NCBI RefSeq assembly: GCF_020379485.1 | Contig: NW_026014713.1 | Location: forward strand, 701,533 to 765,532 | Source: Brassica napus | Taxonomy: Eukaryota > Streptophyta > Magnoliopsida > Brassicales > Brassicaceae | DNA: 64,000 nucleotides | Direction of reading: 5' to 3' | Shown here: one piece after another, positions 50,782 to 62,187 of the stretch | Layout of the letters: each line of letters begins with the position of its first letter | Numbering within the stretch: the stretch's first letter is position 1 | Notes under the pieces: generated by a model | Databases searched by the model: none | Told to the model about the DNA's origin: nothing | What the model saw: only the letters and a program-made list of their open reading frames with translations | Made by a program: the position numbers and the translations under genes

Positions 50782-51475
50782 TGTTGAGATGAGGAGTTGA
50801 TATGAAGGCTTAGAGAGGCTTGGGTAATGAAAGGGATGAGGAGATGAAGCTCAGGTTGAAGTGAGAGACGCATTGGGAGAATGGTACGGACGGTACAAAC
50901 CGTACGGATCAGTTCAACCAAGATCACTTGGGTCTCGACCTTTCTTCACATTCTGAAGTGGTGCAAACTTAGGGTGAAGTGTACGGAGTTACCATGTCCG
51001 TACCATCTGAAGTTACCACGGTAAATAGGAGGTTGAACAACAAGAAGGAGGGAAAGGCCAAAGACACTTATGCAAAGGGAAGGTCACAGCCAAAGAAAGG
51101 AGATGACCGTTTATGGATAAGAGGAGGCGCGGCTTTACAGCTGGGACAGGCTGTAAAGGTGTTTGGCATCTGATCCAAGATGCCAAAGGGATCAAACGTG
51201 TGATGGCCCCTATTGGACGGATTCAAAACCAGCCAGCCCTTACCATTTGACTTCACATGCTTGAGCTGCCTTAACCCATTTCGAAAACCCTATGTCCTCT
51301 AAGTATAAATATGTAATCTTCTCATTAATAAGAGATCAGACAGTTCTATCCAATTGATTACTCTACTTGTTCCATAATGATTCCTCATTAGTCATCTAAT
51401 CACATAATCATCTCCTTACTCATCCTAAATCATTCTACTCTTTCACATACAAACTCAGATTATCTAAAACTTATA
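50782..51475 (+). repeat. R12 3' LTR (694 bp)
   Basis: This is the unbroken copy. It ends AAAACTTATA and is followed by the TSD ACAAG and R11 coding. The W-box motif is at 51247-51262. Visible differences from the 5' LTR are CTGAAG/CTAAAG and CACATG/CACGTG. Confidence 0.95.
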
Positions 51476-51480
51476 ACAAG

Positions 51481-53895
51481 TACTCTTCTTGCTATAGGAT
51501 CATAGCACTTGTATCCTTTCTGTGTAGCTGAGTATCCTATGAATACAGCCTTGGTACTTCTTGCTTCTAGCTTGTTGCGCATCTCTCCTGGCTTGAGCAC
51601 AAAGCATAGACATCCAAAGACTTTCAAGTAATCAAGAACTGGCTTGTACTTGTTTAGAACTTCAAATGGAGCCTTCTCATTCAGAATCTTGGTTGGAGTT
51701 CTATTGATCAAGTAACAAGCAGTGGCAACCGCATCACTCCAAAATCTCTTTGGAACGTTACTCTGAAACATAAGTGACCTTGCCACCTCCATGAGGTGCC
51801 TATTCTTCCTCTCAGCCACTCCATTTTGCTGTGGAGTATACGGACAACTTGTTTGATGTAGAATCCCATATTGTGATAAGTGTTGCTTGAATGCATTGCT
51901 TGTGTACTCTCCTCCATTATCTGATCTCAAAATTTTAATCTTAGCATGATAATGGTTAGTCACATAAGTTTGAAAGTTCCTAAATGCATCAAGCACCCTA
52001 TCTTTGGTCTGAATTAAGGTTAACCAGGTGTATTTGGATTTTTCATCAATGAATGTGACAAAATACTTATAGTTATCTCTAGATAAGCAAGGGGCAGTCC
52101 ACACATCTGAATGAACTAGATCAAAGCAATTCTCATAAACGGTAGTAGACTTTTGAAACACATTCCTACAATGCTTGCCTAAAATGCAAGCTTCACAATT
52201 TTTGTTTTCAAACACAACACCTGGTACCATTAAGTTCAAAGCTTTAACATGAGGGTGTCCTACTCTAGCATGCCACAATGCATGTTTATTCAACAAAGAA
52301 GCAGAAGTAAACGAGCAACTATAATCAGGAACAGAAGTGAGTTCTTCAAGCATATAGAGATCTCCTTTAGTCACTCCTTTCCCAATCAATCTACTGCTCT
52401 CAATATCCTGAAATTTCACATCATTAGGACTAAAGATAACATTGCATTGTAAATCATTAGTACATTTCTTTACAGATAATAGGTTTGATGTGAATTCAGG
52501 CATGTAAAAAGCTTTAGATTCTTTGTTAAACAACTTAAGCTTCCCTATTCCCTTAATAGGTATCTTATCTCCATTTGCTATCATTACATGCCCATGAGTA
52601 GGTTCTATATCCTTAATCAGTTTCTCATCACTTATCATATGATGTGATGCACCAGAATCAATAATCAATGGTTTATCTACTCGTTTAGCATTATGACATA
52701 GATTACTAAGTGATGGAGACATCCTATCATTTCTAGCAATGTGTGCATATCTATACTCATTCCTAGCTTCTAACCGTTCTACTAGTTCTCTAATCAAGTG
52801 ATCATCCTTATATGCAATCATAGAGGCTCCAAAGGAATAACCATAAGTGTTACCGTTTTCCTTTAGCATTTTGAAGAGTGCATCAAGGTCTGATCTCCTG
52901 ATGTAGTCATTGTTGCTGCATGAGCTTGAGGCGCCTGTGTAAGCCACCAGAGACTTCCCATTCCCATCATTGCCTCCATGACCATCCACCTCACTTGTCT
53001 TGATGGTGCCAGCTCCACTTGATCCTTCAGTCACATTTGCCCTTCCCTCACGCTCCTTCATGAACTTGGCCGGCTTGAGGTGTGGGTGTAGTATCCAACA
53101 TTGGCTCTTCTTATGACCATGCTTCTTGCAATGATCACAGTTACCATTGAACTTCCTGTCCTCATACTTCCCGTGAGATGCCTTGTTAGCTTGTGGAGCT
53201 TCGGTTAAGTCCTCATGAGCTGCCTGATTGGCAAGAGAGAGCTCCCCCTTTCCTCCAAACAACCCCATAGACCCTTGCTCCCTTTGGATTTGCGCACACA
53301 CATCCTCAAGGTCCGGAAGCTTGTCAGCCCTTAACATGTGCTGGATGAGTTGAGTGTAGGTCGGGTTCAACGTGAGAAGCAGCCCAAAGACCTTATCTTG
53401 CTCACGCCTCTCATTCAACTGATCAGGATCAGTTGTGCTCGGCCTCAGCATCTCCAGTTCTGACCATAAGGACCTGAACCTTCCCAAGTGCTTAGTGAAC
53501 TCCATATCCTCTTGTACTAGACGGTTGATAGCTTGCTTCACTTCAAACACACGGCTGAGGTTGGAGATGTTCCCATACACCTTCTTCAGCGTGTCCCACA
53601 GCTCCTTGGCTGATTCACAGTAGCTGTAGGCATCCAAGATAGCTGGATCCAAGGATGCATGTAAAACCGTCATCACCAGCATGTCTTCTTGTTGCCATTT
53701 CTCTACAGCCACTTCATTGGAGACCTCTTCTTGATCTCCTCCCTGAGTAATGAGTTTCGGAGCCTCCCCTGTTGTGATGTGCCCCCACAAACCCTTACTT
53801 CCCACCGCAGTCTTCACCATCCGAGACCACACAAGGTAGTTGTTACCTTTGAAAGTAACCGCTACCTTCATCCTCATGTTCATACCATGTTCCAT
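51481..53895 (-). CDS. R11 polyprotein, N-terminal segment (Gag, protease, integrase)
   Basis: It encodes 805 codons from MEHGMNMRMKVAVTFKG to ARRVLV, where R12 entered; the frame continues at 39731. Gag has NYLVWSRMVKTAVGSKGLW and the CCHC knuckle CDHCKKHGHKKSQC. Protease is IDSGASHHM. Integrase has HHCC (HARVGHPH, with V where the others have L; CEAC) and DDE in HSDVWTAP, RSDNGGEYTS and NGVAERKN. There are no stops. The leader between PBS and ATG is about 199 bp. Confidence 0.94.
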
Positions 53896-54094
53896 CTTTG
53901 CTCAGCTTGACTTGAACAGCTTGAATCTGATGAAATCTTGAGTCTTGAATCACGTACACACACCAATCTTGAGTCTAGGATCGCGTAAACACACACTGAA
54001 CGTAGCACAGCCCAAACACCTTCAAAGCCACTCGCGTGTAGCTTCAAAGCCTTCAGCTTGTAACTCTCTAAAGATCAAACCCCAGATTCTAATG

Positions 54095-54112
54095 AACCTG
54101 GCTCTGATACCA
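54095..54112 (-). other. R11 primer-binding site
   Basis: It is the reverse complement of TGGTATCAGAGCCAGGTT, next to the R11 5' LTR. Confidence 0.9.
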
Positions 54113-54724
54113 TATGATATTTAGAGATCCTTAGAGTAACTAGAATATAAGTAAGAGTTTAAGTAGAGATTAGGAAGAGATTATGAAAGATTAGAGACTT
54201 GAGAGCTGTTTAGTGTCTAAGAGAGAATCATGGTGACTTAGGAAATTAGAGAGAGACTCAGAACTGTATGATCTTATTAATGAGTGAGGTTACATATTTA
54301 TATTGTTCTAGACATTAGGGTTTTCGAAACACAAGAGTAGATAAGCATGTGAGGTCAAGGGAAGAGCCTTTGCTTTTGTTTGAACCGGCCAATGACTAGC
54401 TTCACACGTTCGGGCATCTTCCTGATCCTGGTCCAAGATGCTCTTCCTTTCCAGCCCTTGCCAGCCTGTCCTAGCTGTCAAGCCGCGCCTCCCTTATCCA
54501 CTCCAACGTCTGGATAAGCTTTTGGTCGAGTGTAACTTCACCTCGGTCCATAAGAGTTACTCGGTGAAGTTACCATCCTAGTTTTACCTTGGTACGGTCA
54601 GTGTACGGATGGCCCGTCCGTACCATGCCTTAGTTTACTCTTAACTCCCTTTCCTTTCACTCCTTAGCTTTCTCATGTCCTTAACTCCTCAATGCCTTCA
54701 CATATACCTCAACACATCTCAACA
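54113..54724 (-). repeat. R11 5' LTR (612 bp)
   Basis: It pairs with 36879-37491. The W-box motif is at 54343-54358 (minus orientation). The TSD GAGTG follows, then R10 gag. Confidence 0.94.
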
Positions 54725-54729
54725 GAGTG

Positions 54730-55457
54730 TTTGAAGTAAAGAGAGCTATCAACACACTGATGCAAGAAGAGGAGGAGTTCACTAAACACTTGGGAAAGTT
54801 CAGGGCCTTGTGGTCTGAACTAGAGATGTTGAGGCCAAATACCAATGATGAGGCTACGCTTATGGAGAGGCGTGAGCAAGACCAAGTGTTTGGCTTGTTA
54901 TTGACACTGAATCCGGTCTACAAGGATGTGATAAAGCATATGCTGAGGTCCCCAAAGCTCCCGTCCTTTGATGATGTGGGCGCACAGCTACAAAAGGAGG
55001 ATGATTCTCTTGGCCTGTTTGGTGGAAAGGGGGAGATGACCTCGGCGAATCAGGTTGAGACGGTCCAAGCAAACAAGGCGGCGTATAAAGGAGATGAGAG
55101 GAAGTTTGGTGGCAACTGTGATCACTGCAAGAAGCCAGGGCACAAGAGGAGTCAATGCTGGATCCTCCATCCCCACCTCAAGCCATCCAAGTTTGTTAAG
55201 GACCGAGAAGGAAGGGCTCATCTCTCAGCTGAATCAAGTGAGGCCGGATCATCAAGGGGAAGCAATGGTGCTGGTGTGAGAGCTGAGGAGAGTGATGTCA
55301 AGGCTATGGCATCTCAGCACACATCCGGGAAGAGCAGTATGGAGCATGAGATGATCAGACGTTCTGACATTGATGCCCTCATCAAGGCTCTCAAGCACAA
55401 TGGTAGTTCTCTTACTCATACTCTAGGATACTCATATGCTGCGTGTAGTATACCTAG
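54730..55457 (+). pseudogene. R10 Gag, remaining segment
   Basis: It continues from 36878 in frame: FEVKRAINTLMQEEEEFTKHL, LWSELEMLRPNTNDE, then the CCHC knuckle CDHCKKPGHKRSQC and a serine-rich spacer to YSYAACSIP. Compared with the other group I Gags it has an extra Glu run and PSFDDVGAQLQ for PDLEDVCAQIQ. Coding is cut at 55457 by the tip of the R14 LTR; protease and Pol are outside the window. Confidence 0.9.
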
Positions 55458-55463
55458 TATAAG
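55458..55463 (-). repeat. R14 3' LTR, 6-bp tip left of R15
   Basis: TATAAG matches the expected end (...CTTATA on the minus strand) of the R14 LTR that resumes at 61485. R15 duplicated ATAAG here. CCTAG just before it (55453-55457) would be the TSD of R14. Confidence 0.65.
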
Positions 55464-56021
55464 TGTTGAGAAGAGGAAGCCATTATGAGAAGGAAAGGTA
55501 GAGCTAAGCAAGTGATGGGAAAGAGTACGGACAGTACGGCCTAGGTACGGACAGTACGGCCTATGTACGGACAGGGGCTTGGCCGTACATCTAAGGAAAC
55601 ATAAAGGGAGAAGGAGATGGGTGAGTAAAGCCTCTACAGCACACGGAGGGTCTCAAGACTGATCAGACCGTTTAGGGATAAGGGAAGGACGAGCCTTATC
55701 CATCCAGTCCGTGGACAGGCTGTAAAAGCAAAGGCAAAGCGTGTGAGCCTTACCGTCCATTCATTCAAAAGAAACGCTCCCTTTAGTCTTGACTACACAT
55801 GCTTATGACTAGTGATGTTTTCCCTTAACTTGTAAACCCTAATGCCTCTTCTATAATGATGTAACCTCATCTCATAATAAGATTAGACAGTTCTAAACAA
55901 TCTCTCTATATACTCATTTCATTATGATTCTCCATTAGTCTCTAATCTGTCTCTTAATCTCTTATTCTCTTCTATAATCCTTTCTAAACTCAGATAATCA
56001 TCTATATCCTTAAAACTCATA
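55464..56021 (+). repeat. R15 5' LTR (558 bp)
   Basis: It differs from the R1 LTR by one visible base (TATAATGATG for TATAAATGATG at the TATA region). The W-box motif is at 55789-55804 and the R core at 55885-55895. It ends AACTCATA. Confidence 0.94.
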
Positions 56022-56039
56022 TGGTATCAGAGCCAGGTT
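56022..56039 (+). other. R15 primer-binding site
   Basis: TGGTATCAGAGCCAGGTT lies directly after the LTR. Confidence 0.9.
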
Positions 56040-56283
56040 GATTGAAATCTGATTTCGTGAGTGACTCTCTTAAGGATTCAAGTTTGAAACTTTAAGAGAA
56101 CAAGTGAGTGTGTTTGAGAGTTTCTTTAGAGTTCAAAAGCTCAAAGTGTTTTGTGTGTGTCTCGGTGATCCGTGGGAGGTTCATTTGAAGACTCAAGAGT
56201 AAATCTGTGTTCTAGAGAGCAGCGTGGGTTCTCAGTACAAGATCTAACCGGTTGTTCAAGCTGTAGACGTCAAGCTGTTCAAG

Positions 56284-59200
56284 ATGGAAAGTATTATGAA
56301 GATGAAGGTCGCGGTGACATTCAAAGGAAGCAACTACCTAGTCTGGTCTAGGATGGTGAAGACTGCTGTGGGAAGCAAGGGTTTGTGGAGGCATATCACG
56401 ACTGGTGAAGCTCCAAAGGCGATTACTCAAGAGGGTGACGCAGAGAGCTCCGAGGAGAGTGTTGTGGAGAAATGGCAACAAGAAGACATGATGGTAATGT
56501 CAGTCCTTCATGCCTCCTTGGAGCCGGCTATCCTAGATGCTTACAGCTACTGTGAGACAGCCAAGGAGCTGTGGGACACGCTGAAGAAGGTATATGGAAA
56601 CGTTTCTAACCTGAACCGAGTGTTTGAAGTCAAGAAGGCAATCAACGAGTTAACCCAAGATGACATGGAGTTTACTAAGCACTTGGGGAGGTTCAGGACA
56701 CTGTGGTCAGAGCTGGAGATGTTGAGACCAAGCACGGTTGATCCAGAGCTTCTAAATGAGAGGCGTGAGCAGGACAAGGTCTTTGGGTTGTTGCTCACAT
56801 TGAACGCAAGCTACAATGGTCTCATTCAACACATGCTAAGGTCCGAGAAGCTACCTGACCTTGAGGATGTTTGTGCTCAGATACAGAGGGAGCAGGGCTC
56901 AATGGGTTTGTTTGGAGGCAAGGGAGACTTATCTCTTGCAAATGCTGTGCAATCTGACCGAGAAGAACCTCCACAAGCTAACAAAGCTGGCTACAACAAG
57001 TATGAGAAGTTCAATGGGAACTGTGATCATTGCAAGAGGTATGGGCACAAGAAGATTCTGTGCTGGATACTCCATCCCCACTTGAAGCCGGCCAAGTTCA
57101 TAAAGGAGAGAGAGGCAAGAGCTCATATGACTGAAGGATCAAGCGGAGCAGGGCCATCCAACAAAGGAGCTGAGGTGGAGAACCGTGAAGGAAATGGAAA
57201 AGCTTTGGTGACCTATACTGGAACTAGCAACCCCCGAGGCAATGATCAAGACTTCATCAGGAGGTCCGAGATGGATGCACTCATCAAAATGCTCAAGGAT
57301 AATGGTAACATTCATGGGCAGTCATTTGGTGCTTCTTTAATTGCTAGAACTATAGAAATGACTCACGGTGAGGCTGAGATTGCTAGGACTGATAGTAAGG
57401 CTGGAATTGAGCAGTACATTGATAGAAATGCTAGGATGAATGCATATAGATCAAACTGTATCTGCCATCATGCTAGCAATGCATACAAACCATTGATTAT
57501 AGATTCAGGTGCATCTCATCATATGATTAGTGACACCAACCTGATTAAAGATATAGAACCTACTAATGGATGTGTGATGATTGCAAATGGAGATAAGATA
57601 CCTATTAAGGGAATAGGAAACTTAAAGCTATTTGATAAAAACACTAGAGCATTTTACATTCCTGAATTCACATCAAATCTTCTTTCAGTTAAGAAATGTA
57701 CTACTGATTTGAATTGCAATGTTATATTCAGTCCTAATGATGTGAAGTTTCAGGATATTGAGAGCAGCCAATTGATTGGAAAAGGAGTCACTAAGGGAGA
57801 GTTATACATGCTTGAGAAGCTTGATCCTGTTTCTAATCATAACTGCTCATTTACTTCTGCTTCTAGTTTGAATAAAAATGCATTGTGGCATGCTAGACTA
57901 GGTCATCCCCATGAGAGGGCTTTAAACTTGATGTTACCAGGTGTGGTTTTTGAAAATGATAAGTGTGAAGCTTGCATCTTAGGCAAGCATTGTAAGAATG
58001 TGTTTCCAAGAACATCTACTGTTTATGAAAATTGCTTTGATTTGATTCATACTGATGTGTGGACTGCACCTATTTTCTCTAGAGACAATCATAAGTACTT
58101 TGTCACATTCATTGATGAAAAATCTAAATACACCTGGTTAACACTTATTCCATCAAAAGATAGGGTGATAGATGCATTCAAGAACTTTCAAGCTTATGTG
58201 ACTAACCATTATCATGCTAAGATTAAAATTTTGAGATCAGATAATGGAGGAGAGTACACAAGCTATGCGTTCAAAAGTCATCTAGATCATCATGGAATAC
58301 TTCATCAAACAAGCTGTCCCTACACACCACAACAGAATGGTGTAGCTGAGAGGAAGAACAGGCACTTGATGGAGGTGGCTCGGTCATTGATGTTCCAAGC
58401 CAATGTACCTAAGAGATTCTGGAGTGATGCTGTATCCACTGCTTGCTATCTAATCAACCGAATGCCGACAAGGGTGTTGAAGGATCAAGCACCATTTGAG
58501 GTACTGAACAAGCGCAAGCCATCTTTGGCATATATGAAAGTGTTTGGATGCTTGTGTTATGTGTTGGTACCAGGAGAGTTGAGGAACAAGCTAGAAGCAA
58601 GAAGCCGAAAGGCAATGTTCATTGGCTACTCAACAACTCAAAAGGGATATAAGTGTTATGATCCAGAAGCTAGAAGGGTACTTGTATCTAGAGATGTGAA
58701 GTTCATTGAAGAAAGAGGATACTATGAAGAGAAGAATCAAGAAGACTTGAGGGACCTTACATCAGATAAGGCTGGAGTCTTAAGGATTATTTTGGAAGTC
58801 TTGGTATCAAGATGAATCAGGATCAGTCCACAAGAAGTGGACGACCAGAAGAGAGCTCAAATGAACCAAGTAGAGCTGCTCAAACACCTCACCTTGATCA
58901 TGAGGGGGGAAGTGAACCTGAAACTCAAGAAAATGGCCAAGAAGGAGTCGGCTTGAGTGAAGAAGGAGAAGAGTTCAACTCAGGTTCTCATCATCAAGGT
59001 GAGCAAGACAAGGAGATGAAGCACAAGAACCGCATATACAAGATGAGCCGGTTCAAGTGCAAGAACAACCAGTATTGAGGAGAAGCACAAGGCTTAGAAA
59101 GGATCCTTCCACTTGGGTAAACACGCGAGTGTACTACAATGCCCAAGCTGTGGAGCATCCTTCTCAAGCTGTGTGTTCCTTTGCTCAATACCCTGAAGAA

Positions 59201-60788
59201 CATTGTGCATTCATGGTTAACTTGGATGAGAACTATATTCCAAGAAGCTATGAAGAAGCAATCATGGATAAAGAATGGAAGGAATCAGTTGGGCTGAGGC
59301 AGGAGCCATGATCAAGAATGATACATGGTATGAGAGTGAGTTACCAAAAGGGAAGAAGGCTGTGAGTAGTAAATGGATATTCACAATCAAGTATAAGGCT
59401 GATGGAAAGGTTGAGAGGAAGAAGTCAAGGCTAGTAGCAAGAGGTTTCACTCAAACTTATGGAGAAGATTACATAGAAACCTTTGCACCAGTAGCTAAAC
59501 TACATACAATACGGATTGTATTAAGCTTGGCTGTGAATCTTGGATGGGGGTTATGGCAAATGGATGTGAAGAATGCATTCTTACAAGGTGAACTTGAGGA
59601 TGAAGTATATAGGCATCCACCTCCAGGCCTAGAACACTTGGTGAAGAGAGGGAATGTGTTGAGATTGAAGAGAAAGCTATCTATGGGCTGAAGCAATCAC
59701 CAAGAGCTTGGTACAACAAGCTGAGCACTACTCTGAATGGCCGAGGCTTCAAGAAGTCTGAACTAGACCACACTCTCTTCACACTCACAACTCCCTCAGG
59801 TATGATTGCACTTCTTGTGTATGTTGATGATATCATTATCACAGGAAGTGATAAGGAAGGTATCATAGCAACCAAGGAGTTCATTAAATCCATGTTTGAG
59901 ATTAAAGATTTGGGAGAAATGAAATACTTTTTGGAATTGAGATATGTAGATCCAAGGAAGGTTATTCATGTCCCAAAGGAAGTATACACTTGATCTTTTG
60001 AAAGGTGCAGGTGCTTATGGAGGCAAGACTGCAAGGATGCCTATGGAGGATGGCTACAAAGTCCCACGAGAGGGGGAGATTGAAGACAGCAAACCTTATC
60101 AGGATCCTAAACTCTATAGAAAACTAGTTGGCAAATTGATTTATCTTACCATAACTAGACCTCATTTGTTTGGCTGTGAATCAGGTGAGTCAACACATGC
60201 AAGTTCCTAAGGAGCATCATTGGCGCATGGTGGAGAGGATCTTGATGTATCTCAACGGCTCACCTGATCAAGGAGTATGGATGGGTTGCAATGGAAGCAC
60301 TGAAGTGGTTGGATACTGTGATGCAGATTGGGCTGGTGATAGAGCAGACAGGAGATCAACCACAGGCTATTGCACATTCATTGGAGGCAACTTGGTGACA
60401 TGGAAGAGTAAGAAGCAGAAGGTGGTCTCTTGCTCAAGTGCAGAAGCTGAGTATAGAGCTATGCTGAAGCTTACCAAACGAGTTGGTGTGGATCAAAGGC
60501 ATCTTGAAGCATTTGGAGATTGATCAAGCCACGCCAATGACAATGCATTGTGATAACCAAGCAGCCATTCACATTGCATCCAACTCGGTGTTTCATGAGA
60601 GAACCAAGCACATTGAAGTTGATTGCCACAAGGTGAGGCAAATGATCATTCTAGGAGTCATCTTGCCATGTTACACGAGGAGTGAAGATCAGTTAGCTGA
60701 TGTGTTCACCAAGGCTGCAAGACAGAAGACAATGGAGTCCATTCATATCAGGTTGGGCCTCATTGATCTTGGGAAGAGAAGGAGCTGA
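56284..60788 (+). pseudogene. R15 Gag-Pol, intact to integrase then multiply frameshifted
   Basis: The clean frame 56284-58815 runs from MESIMKMKVAVTFKG through the CCHC knuckle (CDHCKRYGHKKILC), protease IDSGASHHM and the full integrase HHCC and DDE. Then come 1-bp losses near 58797 (GGAAGTC for GGAAGGTC), 59009 and 59291, an AG gain near 59671, losses near 59930 and 59961, small changes near 60163-60175 and a 1-bp gain near 60477. The RT and RNase H motifs (YVDD, AEAEYRAM, HCDNQAAIH) survive in separate short frames up to DLGKRRS at 60788. If these are sequencing errors, the true element could be intact. Confidence 0.92.
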
Positions 60789-60919
60789 TCCTCTTGGCTG
60801 TGAGGTCTTTACTCTTTTTCCCTCATCAAGGTTTTGTCCCAATGGGTTTTCCTTGGTGAGGTTTTTAATGAGGAAGATCTCATGGCCATCCAAGCTTAGG
60901 CTTTCACAAAGCTAAGCTT

Positions 60920-60925
60920 GAGGGG
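60920..60925 (+). other. R15 polypurine tract, shortened
   Basis: GAGGGG abuts the TG of the 3' LTR, where all sisters have GAGGGGGAG. The loss is private to this copy and lies in the indel-rich stretch. Confidence 0.7.
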
Positions 60926-61479
60926 TGTTGAGATGAGGAAGCCATTATGAGAAGGAAGGTAGAGCTAAGCAAGTGATGGGGAAGAGTACGGACAGTACGG
61001 CCTAGGTACGGACAGTACGGCCTATGTACGGACAGGGGCTTGCCGTACATCTAAGGAAACATAAAGGAAGAGAAGGAGATGGGTGAGTAAAGCCTCTACA
61101 GCACACGGAGGGTCTCAAGACTGATCAGACCGTTTAGGGATAAGGGAAGGACGAGCCTTATCCATCCAGTCCGTGGACAGGCTGTAAAGCAAAGGCAAAG
61201 CGTGTGAGCCTTACCGTCCATTCATTCAAAAGAACGCTCCCTTAGTCTTGACTACATGCTTATGACTAGTGATGTTTTCCCTTAACTTGTAAACCCTAAT
61301 GCCTCTTCTATAAATGATGTAACCTCATCTCATAATAAGATTAGACAGTTCTAAACAATCTCTCTCTATACTCATTTCATTATGATTCTCCATTAGTCTC
61401 TAATCTGTCTCTTAATCTCTTATTCTCTTCTATAATCCTTTCTAAACTCAGATAATCATCTATATCCTTAAAACTCATA
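60926..61479 (+). repeat. R15 3' LTR (554 bp)
   Basis: The LTR starts TGTTGAGATGAGGAAGCC. It differs from the 5' LTR by several 1-2 bp indels (GGCTTGCCG, AAAGAACGC, CTACATGC) and a few substitutions. The conserved W-box 16-mer has lost CA. Confidence 0.9.
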
Positions 61480-61484
61480 ATAAG

Positions 61485-62048
61485 AATCTAAGAATGAAAT
61501 GATTAAGTAGAACTTGGTAAGTATAGAGATTATGAGAGTTTAGTGTTAGAATCAAGACTGAGAGAGTATGATAGAGAAAGGAAAATCATAACTGTATGTT
61601 TATTATTATGACCAGAGTTACAAATATAGTGAGAGATCAATAGGGTTTTCGAATTCATAAAGGAGAGCTAAGCATGTGAAGTCAACAAGGTTAGGATAAG
61701 CTCTCTTTTAACTCGCCAATCAGCGTTCCCACATGCTTGGAGCATCTAGGATCTTGGACAAAGATGCTCTTGCCTTTCCAGCTGTGCCAGCCTGTAAAGC
61801 CGCGCCTCTCTTATCCTCCAACGGTCTCATTTCATCATCCAAAGCCCCTTCTCTTCCATAAGTTACACGGAACTCCTTGTAACCGCGGTCAAGGTTTCCT
61901 TGTCTGAATGTGTACGGACCGTACGGCCTTGTACGGCCTTGTACGGTCACGCCAATATGAACCTCTCCCATCACACCAATGCTTAACATACTCTCTTCAG
62001 TCTTAACCCCTTTGTACTTCACACTTGTATACTCAACTCTTCTCAACA
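61485..62048 (-). repeat. R14 3' LTR, main part (564 bp)
   Basis: On the minus strand it starts TGTTGAGAAGAGTTGAG. It has TACGG/CCGTAC repeats (about 61914-61947), the W-box motif (61670-61685) and AAAACCCTA (about 61641-61649). Together with 55458-55463 it is 570 bp. Confidence 0.88.
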
Positions 62049-62060
62049 CTCCCCCCCTCA
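62049..62060 (-). other. R14 polypurine tract
   Basis: CTCCCCCCCTCA on the plus strand is a PPT two bases longer than in the sisters, next to the LTR. Confidence 0.8.
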
Positions 62061-62187
62061 AGCTTAGCTTTGTGAAGTCTAAGCTTGGAGACTATGAGAT
62101 CTTCCTCATTAAAAACCTCACCAAAGAAAACCCATTGGGACAAAACTTTGATGAGGGAAAAAGAGTAAAGACCTCATAGTAAGGGGC

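Larger units (their letters stand above)
39732..51475 (+). mobile_element. R12: Ty1/copia element with degraded ORF, split by R13
   Basis: The TSD is ACAAG (39727-39731 and 51476-51480). It is 6291 bp long without R13. Its 5' LTR is split by R13 into 134 + 560 = 694 bp, equal to the 694-bp 3' LTR, with about two visible substitutions. The coding region has a stop and three frameshifts although the LTRs are nearly identical. Confidence 0.95.
36879..54724 (-). mobile_element. R11: complete Ty1/copia element split only by R12
   Basis: This minus-strand element has TSD GAGTG (36874-36878 and 54725-54729). It is 6097 bp long without R12. The LTRs are 613 and 612 bp, differing by a 1-bp deletion and one visible substitution. 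The ORF is intact across the R12 insertion. Confidence 0.95.
35852..55457 (+). mobile_element. R10: Ty1/copia element, 5' part, split by R11 and cut by R14
   Basis: The visible parts are 35852-36878 (LTR, PBS, gag start) and 54730-55457 (rest of gag). R11 lies between them with TSD GAGTG. R14 then interrupts after CCTAG (55453-55457). Protease, Pol and the 3' LTR lie right of the window. Its Gag is the most divergent of group I. Confidence 0.9.
55464..61479 (+). mobile_element. R15: complete Ty1/copia element, indel-rich 3' half
   Basis: It is 6016 bp long with TSD ATAAG (55459-55463 and 61480-61484). The LTRs are 558 and 554 bp. Gag to integrase is clean and nearly identical to R9, whereas from about 58797 to 61260 there are many single-base indels relative to R9, R2 and R1. 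LTRs match R1 (U3 alpha with U5 type 1). Confidence 0.94.

Noticed and set aside
61720..62061. A 113-codon minus-strand ORF in the R14 LTR
   Set aside because: It lies wholly in LTR and PPT sequence and is rich in translated TACGG repeats. No homologous frame is open in the other LTRs.
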